Source: Tenacibaculum jejuense
GTDB taxonomy: Bacteria; Bacteroidota; Bacteroidia; Flavobacteriales; Flavobacteriaceae
Length of the DNA stretch: 64,000 nt
Reading direction: 5' to 3'
NCBI RefSeq assembly: GCF_900198195.1
Contig: NZ_LT899436.1
Location: forward strand, 2,323,001-2,387,000
A model generated the notes under the pieces. That model saw nothing but the letters and a program-made list of their open reading frames with translations. It was not told the origin of the DNA and did no database searches. Positions 1-9,293 of the stretch are shown here, piece after piece. Each line of letters opens with the position of its first letter. Within the stretch, counting starts at the first letter, position 1. Made by a program: the position numbers and the translations under genes.

Positions 1-448
1 GAATACTAAATCCTTGTGTAGCTTGTTCATCAGAAAGATTATCGGCAACTAAAGCTCTAAATGGTTCCATTGCTATATTAAAAGATGCATCCATAATCAT
101 AAGCATACCTGCTCCAACCCAAAGTGCTGGAAGTATAGCAATCATGAAATTAGCTTGAGGAATAAGAATCATTCCTACAGACGCTAAAACTGCTCCTAAT
201 AAAAAGAAAGGCTTTCTTCGGCCAAATCTTGTCCAAGTATTATCACTGTAGTGTCCAATTATTGGTTGAACTAGTAACCCCATAAAAGGTGCTATTAACC
301 AAAACCATGAAAGTTCATGGACATCAGCCCCAAAAATCTGTAAAATTCTACTTGCGTTAGCATTTTGAAGGGCAAAACCCATTTGAATTCCAAGAAAGCC
401 GAAACTCATGTTCCAGATTTCTAAGAAACTTAATTTACGCTTCTTCAT
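1..448 (-). CDS. SLC45/GPH-like MFS sugar transporter, N-terminal part
   Basis: The reading frame starts at an ATG at 448 and runs off the left edge, so only about 149 N-terminal residues are present. It begins MKKRKLSFLEIWNMSFGFLG and has several hydrophobic helices, plus the loop GHYSDNTWTRFGRRKPF, which matches the conserved D-x-x-x-x-R-x-GRR-P loop of the SLC45 and GPH sugar symporters. Flavobacterial proteins of this family are usually annotated as maltose or maltodextrin permeases of the inner membrane. The neighbouring LacI regulator, Sus genes and amylase fit uptake of maltodextrins released by the locus. It is divergent from susC and on the same strand as the regulator gene. Confidence 0.85.
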   Translation of the reverse strand, partial: MKKRKLSFLEIWNMSFGFLGIQMGFALQNANASRILQIFGADVHELSWFWLIAPFMGLLVQPIIGHYSDNTWTRFGRRKPFFLLGAVLASVGMILIPQANFMIAILPALWVGAGMLMIMDASFNIAMEPFRALVADNLSDEQATQGFSI

Positions 449-581
449 TATCGTAAAGTATTGTTAGTTATATACTACGATAAGCGCTAGACTTATCATT
501 CTTTTTTGCGGAAGTAAGATTGCTGATAAATCTAAATATGCGGTAAATATATAAATTTTATTTACACAGAAAAGAAATTAA

Positions 582-1598
582 TCAAGATTTGCTCGATTCT
601 CTTAGTTTTAAATTACTAGAGATCACCTTTGTTTGAGGAAATCTGTCGTTATCTTTATTTTCGATTCTGTCTATTAATAATTCTGCCGCTTGTTCTCCCA
701 TGGTATATCCATGTTGAACAACAGTTGTAATTGAAGGTGATGAATATTTTGAGATTAAACCATCTGTGAATCCAATAACAGATAAATCATTTGGGATATC
801 TAAATTCTTTTCTTTTGCTATTTTTATTGCTGTCGCTGCATATATTTCATTTACAGCGAAAACAGCATCTAAATCTTCATTGAAAAGTACTTTTATTTGT
901 TCATAAATATCTTGCTCTTCGTCAACATTTACGATTAATTCTTTACTCACTTTTATCCCTTGTTCTTTTAATGCTCTTTCATAACCTTGATAACGATCAA
1001 GTCCAACTGTAACATGTTCAGGCGTTGTAACTATTCCAATTCTTTTACAACCAATATCAGTTAAATATTTTGTTGCCTTATACCCTGCTCCAATATCGTC
1101 TACAATAACTTTATCACATTCTATGGAATCATGAACTCTATCAAATAAAACAATTGGCATTTCATTTTCTATCAAACGGTAAAAATGATCTAAAGCTTTA
1201 TTTCTCAAAGTTTCTTTGGCTATAGAAACTATTAGACCATCTACACTACCATTGGTTAACACGTTAATCGTTTCAATTTCTTTTTCTTGATTTTCATTAG
1301 AGAAACACACCATAATATTATAGCCTCTTTCATTTGCCACTCTTTCAATTCCGCTGATGACTGTAGAGAAAAAATGATGTACAATTTTCGGTAATACAAT
1401 ACCAATAACTTTTGTCTTTTGGTTACGCAATTGTAATGCTAGATTGTTAGGTCTATAATTATAATAATTTGCATAAGCTTTAATTCTATCTTTAGTTTCT
1501 TGACTAATCTCATGACTATCTCTAAGTGCTTTTGAAACAGTAGAAGTTGATACGCCTAATTCTTTTGCTATTATTTTAATGGTAATTTTTGGCTTCAT
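582..1598 (-). CDS. LacI-family transcriptional regulator
   Basis: The 338-residue protein has the usual LacI layout. The N-terminal helix-turn-helix is at residues 5-30 (IIAKELGVSTSTVSKALRD), followed by the hinge segment ending YNYRPN, then a periplasmic-binding-protein-like sugar-sensing domain to the C-terminus. The length is typical. It lies between the transporter and the divergent susC gene and most likely controls both in response to a maltose-type sugar. A LacI-type palindrome sits in the intergenic region at 1751-1766. Some flavobacterial homologues activate rather than repress; the sequence does not say which applies here. Confidence 0.93.
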   Translation of the reverse strand: MKPKITIKIIAKELGVSTSTVSKALRDSHEISQETKDRIKAYANYYNYRPNNLALQLRNQKTKVIGIVLPKIVHHFFSTVISGIERVANERGYNIMVCFSNENQEKEIETINVLTNGSVDGLIVSIAKETLRNKALDHFYRLIENEMPIVLFDRVHDSIECDKVIVDDIGAGYKATKYLTDIGCKRIGIVTTPEHVTVGLDRYQGYERALKEQGIKVSKELIVNVDEEQDIYEQIKVLFNEDLDAVFAVNEIYAATAIKIAKEKNLDIPNDLSVIGFTDGLISKYSSPSITTVVQHGYTMGEQAAELLIDRIENKDNDRFPQTKVISSNLKLRESSKS

Positions 1599-1750
1599 AT
1601 TTTAAAAATATAATGATATCTATAGGGGTTTATTGTTAAAATGATTTTTAGTTATTTTAATTACAATTTTATTTGTAATTTTTTACAAAACTGATAAAAA
1701 ATTTGAGTTATATTATTAATGTGTTAAGTTAAAGTTAAAAAGTTATCAAC

Positions 1751-1766
1751 ACGAAAACGGTTTCGT
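1751..1766. promoter_or_regulatory. LacI-type operator upstream of susC
   Basis: The sequence ACGAAAACGGTTTCGT is a near-perfect inverted repeat around a central CG, the shape bound by LacI/PurR-type regulators. It lies 110 bp before the susC start, between susC and the divergent regulator gene. Binding by the adjacent LacI-family protein is inferred. Confidence 0.65.
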
Positions 1767-1876
1767 AGGAATAATCATTAACAGAGCGTTGTTTTAATAC
1801 CTATATTCACAACGCGGAACAACGATTGTTGATAACAAACTAATTCAAATTTACGTATTTACTTAAGATTTTTTAC

Positions 1877-4798
1877 ATGAAAAAAATGAAACTAATTTTC
1901 AGTTTATTTCTGTTATGTTTTTCTTTATTAGGTTATGCACAACAAACAGTAAAAGGTACAGTAACTGAACAAGGTACTGGAGAACCTTTACCAGGTGTAT
2001 CTGTCCTAATAAAAGGAGAAGTAAGAGGTACTGAAACAGATTTTAATGGTAACTATGAAATTAAAGGAGTAAAAGCTTCTGATATTTTAGTGTTCTCATT
2101 TATTGGTATGAAAACTACCGAAATTAAAGTAGGTAATCAAACATCTATTAATGTACAATTAGAAGAAGGTGGGCAAGTTCTTGACGAAGTTGTTGTTGTC
2201 GGTTATGGTACTACTACTGTAAAAGACGCAACAGGTTCTGTTGAAGCCATTACTGAAAAACAATTTACTAAAGGTAATATTGTTACACCTGAAAACTTAC
2301 TTAACGGTAGGGTTTCTGGGGTTAGTATTAATACAAGTGGTGCACCAGGTTCTGGATCTCAGATAAGAATTCGTGGTGGTTCATCTCTTAACGCATCTAA
2401 CGATCCTTTAATTATTATTGATGGATTACCAATAAGTAATAGTGGTGTTGATGGTTCTAGAGGAATATTAGCCAACATCAACCCTAACGACATTGCATCA
2501 TTTTCAGTTTTAAAAGATGCATCTGCAACTGCTATCTATGGATCACGAGCTTCTAATGGTGTTATCATCATTACAACTAAAAAAGGTAAAGCTAATTGGT
2601 CATTAGATTTTGACACACAAGTAACAACAGGAAGAATAAACGATCGTATTAATGTGTTCTCTGCTGATGAGTTTAGAAATTTAGTAAATTCTCAACCTAT
2701 TTCAGGAACTACATTAGATACAAGTTTACTAGGTACTGCTAATACTGATTGGCAAAATGAAATTTTTAGAAACACGATATCTACTATCCATAATTTATCA
2801 GCTAGAGGTACAATTTTTAATGTTATTCCTATTAGAATGTCTGTAGGTTTTAATGATCAAGAAGGAGCGTTATTAACTTCAGAATTTATTAGAAGAAATG
2901 TATCTATAGCTTTAAGTCCATCATTATTAGATGACCACTTAAAAATAAACTTAAATTATAGTAGAGCATTTGAAAACAATCGTTTTGCAGATTCAGGTCA
3001 GATTGGTGCTGCTTTACGTTATGATCCTACTCAACCTGTTTTTGATAGTAATTCTCCTTTTGGTGGATTTTACCAACACTTAGCAGGAACTGGTGTAGCT
3101 AATGGTACTACAAACCCTGTAGCTTCTTTATTACAAAGAAACAATACAGGTAGATCGTTTAGACAATTTGGTAATTTACAATTTGATTATAAATTTCATT
3201 TTTTACCAGAGTTAAGAGCTGTAGTTAATTTAGGGTATGACAGAACACAAGCTAGTAGAAAAGATTTTACTTCACTTAGTGTACCTAGAGCTTCTAATGC
3301 AGTGATAATAGGAAACGATTTTGAATCTGAAGAATTAAGAATAAATAGTTTATTAGATGGATATTTAAACTATAAGAAAGATTTTAATGAGAATATTACA
3401 GGTGATTTTACTGCTGGTTATTCATATCAAAGATTTGAGTTTGACGGAAGTAATACAGGAAATCGTAGAGATGTTGATTCTAAACCTCAAACGTTTGCGG
3501 ATCCAGATGTAGTTTTAATTGGTTTCTTCGGTAGAGCTAACTTTAGCTTCTTAGATAAGTATTTAGTAACTTTAAATTATAGACGTGACGGAACTTCTCG
3601 TTTCGCTGCAAAAAATAGATGGGGTAACTTCCCTGGAGCTGCTTTAGCATGGAAGATAAGCGAAGAAGATTTCTTAAAAGATTCTAAATTTGTTTCAAGT
3701 TTAAAATTAAGAGCTAGTTATGGTTTAACTGGACAACAAGAAATTTCAGAAAAAGATATTTTCTTAAACCGATATAGATCTGGTAATGAAAATTCACAAT
3801 ATATATTTGGTGGTGTGCCAATAGCTACTAACATCCCTTCTGAAATTAACGAAGACTTAAAATGGGAAGAAACAGCTACAATAGAATTCGGTATAGATTA
3901 TGGTTTATTTAATGATCGTGTAACTGGATCTATTAGTGCATTCCAAAAGAACTCAACAGATTTACTTGTTGACGCTCCTACTCCACTAAACTTTACCAAT
4001 AGAATTATTCAAAATGTTGGAGAATTACAAATAAGAGGTTTAGAATTTTCTATAAACTCAAACGTTGTAGATACTGATGATTTCAGTTTAAACTTTAACT
4101 TCAATGGTACTTTATTTGATCGAGAAATTAAAGATTTAAATGCAGGTACAGAATTCGAATTAGGAGGCATAAGTGGTGGAACAGGATCATTCATACAATT
4201 AAATAGAGTTGGTGAAGCTCCAAGAGCTTTTTATGTTTTAAAACAATTAACAGATAGTAATGGTAATCCTATTGAAGGTGCTTATTTAGATTTAAATGGT
4301 GACGGAACTATTAATAGTGAAGATCAATATTTAAAAGAGAATCCAGATCCAGACGTAATTTTAGGATTCCAAAGTAACTTTAATTACAAAAACTTTGATC
4401 TTTCATTCAATTTGAGAGCTAGTATTGGTAATTACGCTTATAATAACGTAAATTCGTCTAGAGCACAATTAAACTTATTAAGAGATAATGCCGTACTAGG
4501 TAACATACCAACTTCAGTATTAAGTACAGGCTTTGTAAATACAGCAGATGTTTTACGTTCAGATATATTTATTGAAAACGCATCATTTTTAAGAATGGAT
4601 AATATTACTTTAGGTTATACTTTCAACAGACCAATTAAAAAGTTTTCAAAAAATAGTATTAGAATATGGACAGGAATACAAAATGTATTTACATGGACAA
4701 ATTATTCAGGTTTAGATCCTGAAATATTTGATGGGATCGATAATATTATTTATCCTCGATCAAGAAATATTTTATTTGGAGCAAATATTAAATTCTAA
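1877..4798 (+). CDS. susC: SusC-like TonB-dependent outer-membrane transporter
   Basis: The 973-residue protein starts with a Sec signal peptide ending near GYAQQ. It continues with a carboxypeptidase-regulatory-like beta-sandwich (about residues 24-100, VKGTVTEQGTGEPLPGVSV), a plug domain with the SusC signature LxILKDASATAIYGSRASNGVI-type stretch (here FSVLKDASATAIYGSRASNG), and a long 22-strand barrel ending in a terminal aromatic residue (IKF). Partnered with SusD downstream (9-bp gap), it imports alpha-glucan oligosaccharides across the outer membrane using TonB energy. Assignment to starch-type glycans rests on the adjacent amylase and SusE/F-like lipoproteins. Confidence 0.95.
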   Translation: MKKMKLIFSLFLLCFSLLGYAQQTVKGTVTEQGTGEPLPGVSVLIKGEVRGTETDFNGNYEIKGVKASDILVFSFIGMKTTEIKVGNQTSINVQLEEGGQVLDEVVVVGYGTTTVKDATGSVEAITEKQFTKGNIVTPENLLNGRVSGVSINTSGAPGSGSQIRIRGGSSLNASNDPLIIIDGLPISNSGVDGSRGILANINPNDIASFSVLKDASATAIYGSRASNGVIIITTKKGKANWSLDFDTQVTTGRINDRINVFSADEFRNLVNSQPISGTTLDTSLLGTANTDWQNEIFRNTISTIHNLSARGTIFNVIPIRMSVGFNDQEGALLTSEFIRRNVSIALSPSLLDDHLKINLNYSRAFENNRFADSGQIGAALRYDPTQPVFDSNSPFGGFYQHLAGTGVANGTTNPVASLLQRNNTGRSFRQFGNLQFDYKFHFLPELRAVVNLGYDRTQASRKDFTSLSVPRASNAVIIGNDFESEELRINSLLDGYLNYKKDFNENITGDFTAGYSYQRFEFDGSNTGNRRDVDSKPQTFADPDVVLIGFFGRANFSFLDKYLVTLNYRRDGTSRFAAKNRWGNFPGAALAWKISEEDFLKDSKFVSSLKLRASYGLTGQQEISEKDIFLNRYRSGNENSQYIFGGVPIATNIPSEINEDLKWEETATIEFGIDYGLFNDRVTGSISAFQKNSTDLLVDAPTPLNFTNRIIQNVGELQIRGLEFSINSNVVDTDDFSLNFNFNGTLFDREIKDLNAGTEFELGGISGGTGSFIQLNRVGEAPRAFYVLKQLTDSNGNPIEGAYLDLNGDGTINSEDQYLKENPDPDVILGFQSNFNYKNFDLSFNLRASIGNYAYNNVNSSRAQLNLLRDNAVLGNIPTSVLSTGFVNTADVLRSDIFIENASFLRMDNITLGYTFNRPIKKFSKNSIRIWTGIQNVFTWTNYSGLDPEIFDGIDNIIYPRSRNILFGANIKF

Positions 4799-4807
4799 AA
4801 CAAAAAA

Positions 4808-6412
4808 ATGAACATCAAAAACAATATTAAAAAGGTATTATTTTTTGCATCGATTACAATATTCATGTGGTCATGTACAGAAGATTTAAATATCATACCT
4901 AATGATGATCAAACAACTTTAAGTGAAGAGTTATTTAAAGATGAAGATGCCTATAAAGAGGTTTTAGCTGGTATATATGCTAATTTTTCGTTAACAGGTA
5001 CAGATGGAGCTGAATCTTCTAATTTAGATGGTTTAGATGCAGGAACAAGCCAATATGGTCGTACATTATTGTATTTACAAACGCTTGCTGCAGATCAAAT
5101 GATATGGTCTTACGAAAATGATCAGGGAGTTGCAGAAATTCAACGTAATACTTGGAATGCTCAAAATCCTATTATTTTAGGGATGTACGAAAGAGCTCGT
5201 GCTTCTGTAAATTTTGTAAATAATTTTTTAAATGAAACTACTCCTGAAAAGTTAGATTCTAGAAATGTTTCAGATGCTACGCGTCAAGAAATTGTAAACT
5301 TTAGAGCTGAAGCAAGATTAGTAAGAGCTTTAGCTTACTATCACTTAATGGATTTATTTGGAAAAGTTTCTTTTTCTGATGAAAATTCAATAGTAAATAC
5401 TCCTCCAGAAGAAGCTTCAAGAAGTGAATTATTTACTTTTATCGAAAGTGAATTAAAGGCTATTGAAGCTGATTTAATAGATCCAAGACAGAACGAATAT
5501 GGTAGAGCTGACAAAGCTGTTGCTTGGATGATTTTAGCAAAAATTTATTTGAATGCTGAAGTGTATATTGGTAGTGACCGTTACACAGAATGTATCGAAT
5601 ATTGTAATAAAATTTTAACTGCTGGATATACTTTAGCTCCGAATTATTTAGATTTATTTAAAGCAGATAACGACCAAGGAGCTGCAAGAAATGAAATCAT
5701 TTTTGCTTTTATTTCTGATGGATCGCTAACTCAAAATTTTGGACCAACTACAGTTATGACTAATGGTGCGGTTGGAAGTATTGAGAAAAACGGAGATGCT
5801 CTTGGTGTTACTACTGAAGGTTGGGGTGGTGCATTACGTGTAAGAGCTCAATTTGCAAATCTATTTAACGGAGGCGCATTTATAACCGATACTAGAAATA
5901 CATTAACAAAAGCAGGTAGAACTGTTACTATTACTGATATAGCTGATAGAGATTCTGGTTTTATTTTAGCTAAGTATTCTAATATTACTTCAGCTGGAGT
6001 TGCTGGTGGTAACCAAACTTTTGTTGATACAGATTTTCCTTTATTTAGACTAGCAGATGTAAATTTAATGTATGCAGAAGCTGTATTAAGAGGTGGTTCT
6101 GGTGGTTCAATAGGTGAAGCTATCAAATTAGTGAATGATCTAAGAACAAGAGCTAATAATCCACAAGCAATTACAGCTACAGATCTTACATTAGATTTTG
6201 TTATTGATGAAAGAGCTAGAGAACTACACTGGGAAGCACACAGAAGACAAGATTTAATCCGTTTTAACCGCTTTACAGGAGGTAATTACAATTGGGCTTG
6301 GAAAGGAAATGCTACAAATGGTATTGCACTACCAAATCATTTCGACTTGTACCCTATTCCTGCAAGTGCTTTAGCACCAAACCCTAATTTAACACAAAAT
6401 CCAGGTTACTAA
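4808..6412 (+). CDS. susD: SusD-like glycan-binding lipoprotein
   Basis: This 534-residue lipoprotein has a lipobox cysteine in FMWSC. The SusD/RagB fold is evident from the TPR-like helices (for example NFRAEARLVRALAYYHLMDLFG, with the conserved R-A-x-x-Y) and the C-terminal ERARELHWEAHRRQDLIRFNRF block. It caps the SusC barrel on the cell surface and delivers oligosaccharides. It follows susC by 9 bp and precedes the SusE-like gene by 17 bp, so these genes are surely one operon. Confidence 0.95.
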   Translation: MNIKNNIKKVLFFASITIFMWSCTEDLNIIPNDDQTTLSEELFKDEDAYKEVLAGIYANFSLTGTDGAESSNLDGLDAGTSQYGRTLLYLQTLAADQMIWSYENDQGVAEIQRNTWNAQNPIILGMYERARASVNFVNNFLNETTPEKLDSRNVSDATRQEIVNFRAEARLVRALAYYHLMDLFGKVSFSDENSIVNTPPEEASRSELFTFIESELKAIEADLIDPRQNEYGRADKAVAWMILAKIYLNAEVYIGSDRYTECIEYCNKILTAGYTLAPNYLDLFKADNDQGAARNEIIFAFISDGSLTQNFGPTTVMTNGAVGSIEKNGDALGVTTEGWGGALRVRAQFANLFNGGAFITDTRNTLTKAGRTVTITDIADRDSGFILAKYSNITSAGVAGGNQTFVDTDFPLFRLADVNLMYAEAVLRGGSGGSIGEAIKLVNDLRTRANNPQAITATDLTLDFVIDERARELHWEAHRRQDLIRFNRFTGGNYNWAWKGNATNGIALPNHFDLYPIPASALAPNPNLTQNPGY

Positions 6413-6429
6413 ACAATTACTAAATCAAA

Positions 6430-7524
6430 ATGAAAAATAAATTTATATATAAACTATCTTCATTAGTCTTATTAATTTTTATTGGTATTGGTTGTGAAGA
6501 TAATTCAGAAACTTTTACAGTTTCTGACGGAACAGCACCGGATTTAGGTGCCATAGGAATTAGCGAAATAGAAATAGATCAAGTTAACGTGAACAACCCA
6601 GCGGTTACTTTTAATTGGTCTAGCGCTGATTATGGACAACAAACAGCAGTTGTTTATGATGTAGAATTTTCTACGGATCAAGCTTTTACTAACCCTATAA
6701 TAGGAGCTTCTGTTACAGGTGAAAATGCTGTTACTTTTTCTATGGGAGAATTAAATACAGCGGTTGGTAACGCAGGATTAAACCCTTTTGAATGGGCTGA
6801 CATCCATGTTAGGATTGTATCTTCTTTAGGGAAACAACGTACTAGTCAAGCTAATTCAAATGCTGTTTCATTACGCGTTTTCCCTTTCTACAATTATATT
6901 TTCGATGACTATTTCCTAGTAGGTGATGGTACAGCTCCGGGTTGGGAAAATGACAATGAAAACCCTGCATTATTCAGAGATGCTAGTGATGAAAATTTAT
7001 TCAAGTATACTGGTTTCTTCAGTGATGGTCAATTTAAAGTACTTGAAACAAAAGGAGCTTGGCAACCACAATGGGGAACTAACGACGGAACAACTATCGA
7101 AGTAAATCCTGGAGGTGGCGATGATCCTGAGAGATTTCCAACAGCAGGTGCTGCAAATATAACTCCTGGTTTTTACACGTTCACTATTAATTTTGCAACA
7201 CAAGATTTCACATTTGAACCTTTTGACGCTTCAGGAGCAACGAGTCCTAGTACTTTAGTTTTACAAGGAACTGGTGTAAATGCGCCTATAACATTAACTC
7301 CATTAGCTTTTGATGGACATATTTGGAGAGCTTCAACAGTTCGTTTGAAGCCTGGAGAAGTACAATTCTTGGCAAATGGAACTGACACTTGGGGAAGTGA
7401 TACTGCTTTTTCAGGAATAGCAACTAACGGTGGAGCTAATATTCCTGTAATTGTAGAAGATAATTATGATATCTGGTTTAACGATTTAACTGGAGAATAT
7501 ATACTTATTCCATTAAACTTATAA
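6430..7524 (+). CDS. SusE-like surface starch-binding lipoprotein
   Basis: The 364-residue protein has a lipoprotein signal with cysteine in GIGC. An N-terminal SusE-type Ig domain follows (about residues 35-150, containing VTFNWSSADYGQQ). The C-terminal part has carbohydrate-binding beta modules with repeated tryptophan and FxFxxF strands (FTINFATQDFTFEPF; VQFLANGTDTWGSD). Position third after susC and susD is the normal place for SusE. It probably holds glucan chains at the surface for the amylase and SusCD. There is an 8-bp gap to the next gene. Confidence 0.85.
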   Translation: MKNKFIYKLSSLVLLIFIGIGCEDNSETFTVSDGTAPDLGAIGISEIEIDQVNVNNPAVTFNWSSADYGQQTAVVYDVEFSTDQAFTNPIIGASVTGENAVTFSMGELNTAVGNAGLNPFEWADIHVRIVSSLGKQRTSQANSNAVSLRVFPFYNYIFDDYFLVGDGTAPGWENDNENPALFRDASDENLFKYTGFFSDGQFKVLETKGAWQPQWGTNDGTTIEVNPGGGDDPERFPTAGAANITPGFYTFTINFATQDFTFEPFDASGATSPSTLVLQGTGVNAPITLTPLAFDGHIWRASTVRLKPGEVQFLANGTDTWGSDTAFSGIATNGGANIPVIVEDNYDIWFNDLTGEYILIPLNL

Positions 7525-7532
7525 CTATTACA

Positions 7533-9212
7533 ATGAAAACAATATTAAATAAACTATCTTTCACAGTAATAGCCGTAATGCTTTTCTTTACTGCTTGTGA
7601 AACAGAAGAGAATATTACCGTTACTTCACCTGATCCTACTTTTGAGTTGGAAATGCCAGGAATATCTAATGTATTTTTAAATTTTTCATTACCTGATAAT
7701 CCAGCATTTACAATCACTTGGAAAGATCAAGTTACTTCTTCTTCATCATATGAAGTTGAAATGGCGACAGATGATACTTTTACTACTCCAATAGCATTGG
7801 GAAGTACGTCAGATAATTCATTTTCTATGACTGTTACTTCTTTTAATGAGGCTATTAATAATGCTGGAATCACAAATTTTGATAATATTCCTGTATTTAT
7901 GCGAGTAAAAGCAGGAGATCAAACTAGTAATCAAATCTTATTTTTAGTTACTACCTACCCTATAAATGCTCCTACTTTTGATAGCGGTTTATCTGATGGT
8001 GATTCTTTTACATTATCATTAGATATGAATGATCAAAATGCACTTGAATTGGTAATTAACGATCCTGTTTTAAATGCTAACATAGGAGTTACTGTTCAAT
8101 ACTTCTTAGAAGCTGCAGCTGTAGGAACTAATTTTGCTACAATTGAAGAATTAGGTACTAGTACAGATAATGCGAATATCAATATCACACATGCTAAATT
8201 AAATACAGTTGCACAAGCTTTAGGAATTGCTCCTGATACAACTGGAGATATTGAAATTCGTTTACGTTCTGTAATTACTAATGGTACTAGTGATACATTA
8301 GAAAGAATTGGCACACCAATAACAGTAACTGTAGGTACTTATTTAACTGTATTAGATTTATCTACTACTTGGGGAATTGTTGGTTCAGCTGCTAATGACT
8401 GGGGAGCAACTCCAGATTTACCTTTCTTTAAGACTGATGTAGATGGAGTATTAGCTGCTTATGTTACTTTAATTGATGGTGAAATCAAATTCAGAGAGAA
8501 TAACGATTGGGCTGTAAATTATGGTGATACTGGTGCTGATGGTTCTATCGAATTAAACGGTGATAATATTGCTGTTACTGCTGGTTCATATAAAGTAACA
8601 TTAAATTTTAATGATAACACCTATACACTTGAAAATTTCTCTTTAGGAATTGTAGGTTCTGCTTACAATGATTGGGGAGCAACTCCAGACTTCATGTTAG
8701 AATATGATCAATATTCAGATGTTTTTAGAGGTATTGTTACTCTACTAGATGGAGAAATGAAGTTAAGAATGAATAATGACTGGGCAGTGAATTATGGTGA
8801 TACTGGTGCTGATGGTTCTATTGAATTAAATGGTGATAATATTGCCGTTACTGCTGGTATTTACATTGTTACTGTAGATTTAAATAATAACAATTATACT
8901 TTAGAACCAATCACAAATGTATGGGGACTTGTAGGTTCTGCATTTAACGATTGGGGAGCAACTCCAGATGCACAGTTCACAAGAGATTGGTCTAGACCAT
9001 TTGGTGATGTTTGGATTTTAAGAGATGTAGAATTATTGGATGGTGAATTTAAATTTAGAGCAAATAACGATTGGGCTGTAAATTATGGTGATACTGGTGG
9101 TGATGGTACATTAGAATTAGGTGGTGATAATTTAACTGCAACTGCAGGAACTTATACTATCATATTAGATTTTTCTGATGCCGCTAATCCAACATATACG
9201 ATTCAACCTTAA
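7533..9212 (+). CDS. SusE/SusF-like lipoprotein with three starch-binding repeats
   Basis: The 559-residue lipoprotein (lipobox cysteine in FFTAC) has a SusE-type N-terminal Ig domain. Three close copies of a module of about 90 residues follow, each starting WGIVGSAxNDWGATPD or similar, containing ExKFRxNNDWAVNYGDTGxDG and ending in a YTLE strand (roughly residues 285-370, 372-460 and 462-559). The repeated Trp-rich modules resemble SusF-type starch-binding domains. Their near identity indicates recent internal duplication and suggests multivalent glucan binding. It is the last lipoprotein of the operon before a hairpin. Confidence 0.85.
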   Translation: MKTILNKLSFTVIAVMLFFTACETEENITVTSPDPTFELEMPGISNVFLNFSLPDNPAFTITWKDQVTSSSSYEVEMATDDTFTTPIALGSTSDNSFSMTVTSFNEAINNAGITNFDNIPVFMRVKAGDQTSNQILFLVTTYPINAPTFDSGLSDGDSFTLSLDMNDQNALELVINDPVLNANIGVTVQYFLEAAAVGTNFATIEELGTSTDNANINITHAKLNTVAQALGIAPDTTGDIEIRLRSVITNGTSDTLERIGTPITVTVGTYLTVLDLSTTWGIVGSAANDWGATPDLPFFKTDVDGVLAAYVTLIDGEIKFRENNDWAVNYGDTGADGSIELNGDNIAVTAGSYKVTLNFNDNTYTLENFSLGIVGSAYNDWGATPDFMLEYDQYSDVFRGIVTLLDGEMKLRMNNDWAVNYGDTGADGSIELNGDNIAVTAGIYIVTVDLNNNNYTLEPITNVWGLVGSAFNDWGATPDAQFTRDWSRPFGDVWILRDVELLDGEFKFRANNDWAVNYGDTGGDGTLELGGDNLTATAGTYTIILDFSDAANPTYTIQP

Positions 9213-9239
9213 TAATTTAAGACATATGTAACACAAAAG

Positions 9240-9276
9240 CCATCCTTAAACTTTTATAGTTAATGGATGGTTTTTG
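9240..9276 (+). terminator. Hairpin after the SusF-like gene
   Basis: CCATCC (9240-9245) and GGATGG (9265-9270) form a stem followed by TTTTT. The amylase gene begins only 18 bp later, so this is probably a partial terminator or an mRNA-stability element within the operon. Confidence 0.5.
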
Positions 9277-9293
9277 CTTTTTAATTATACCTT

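Noticed and set aside
4009..6126. Minus-strand open frames inside susC and susD
   Set aside because: They lie fully within clearly coding plus-strand genes, lack family features and have shadow-like composition.
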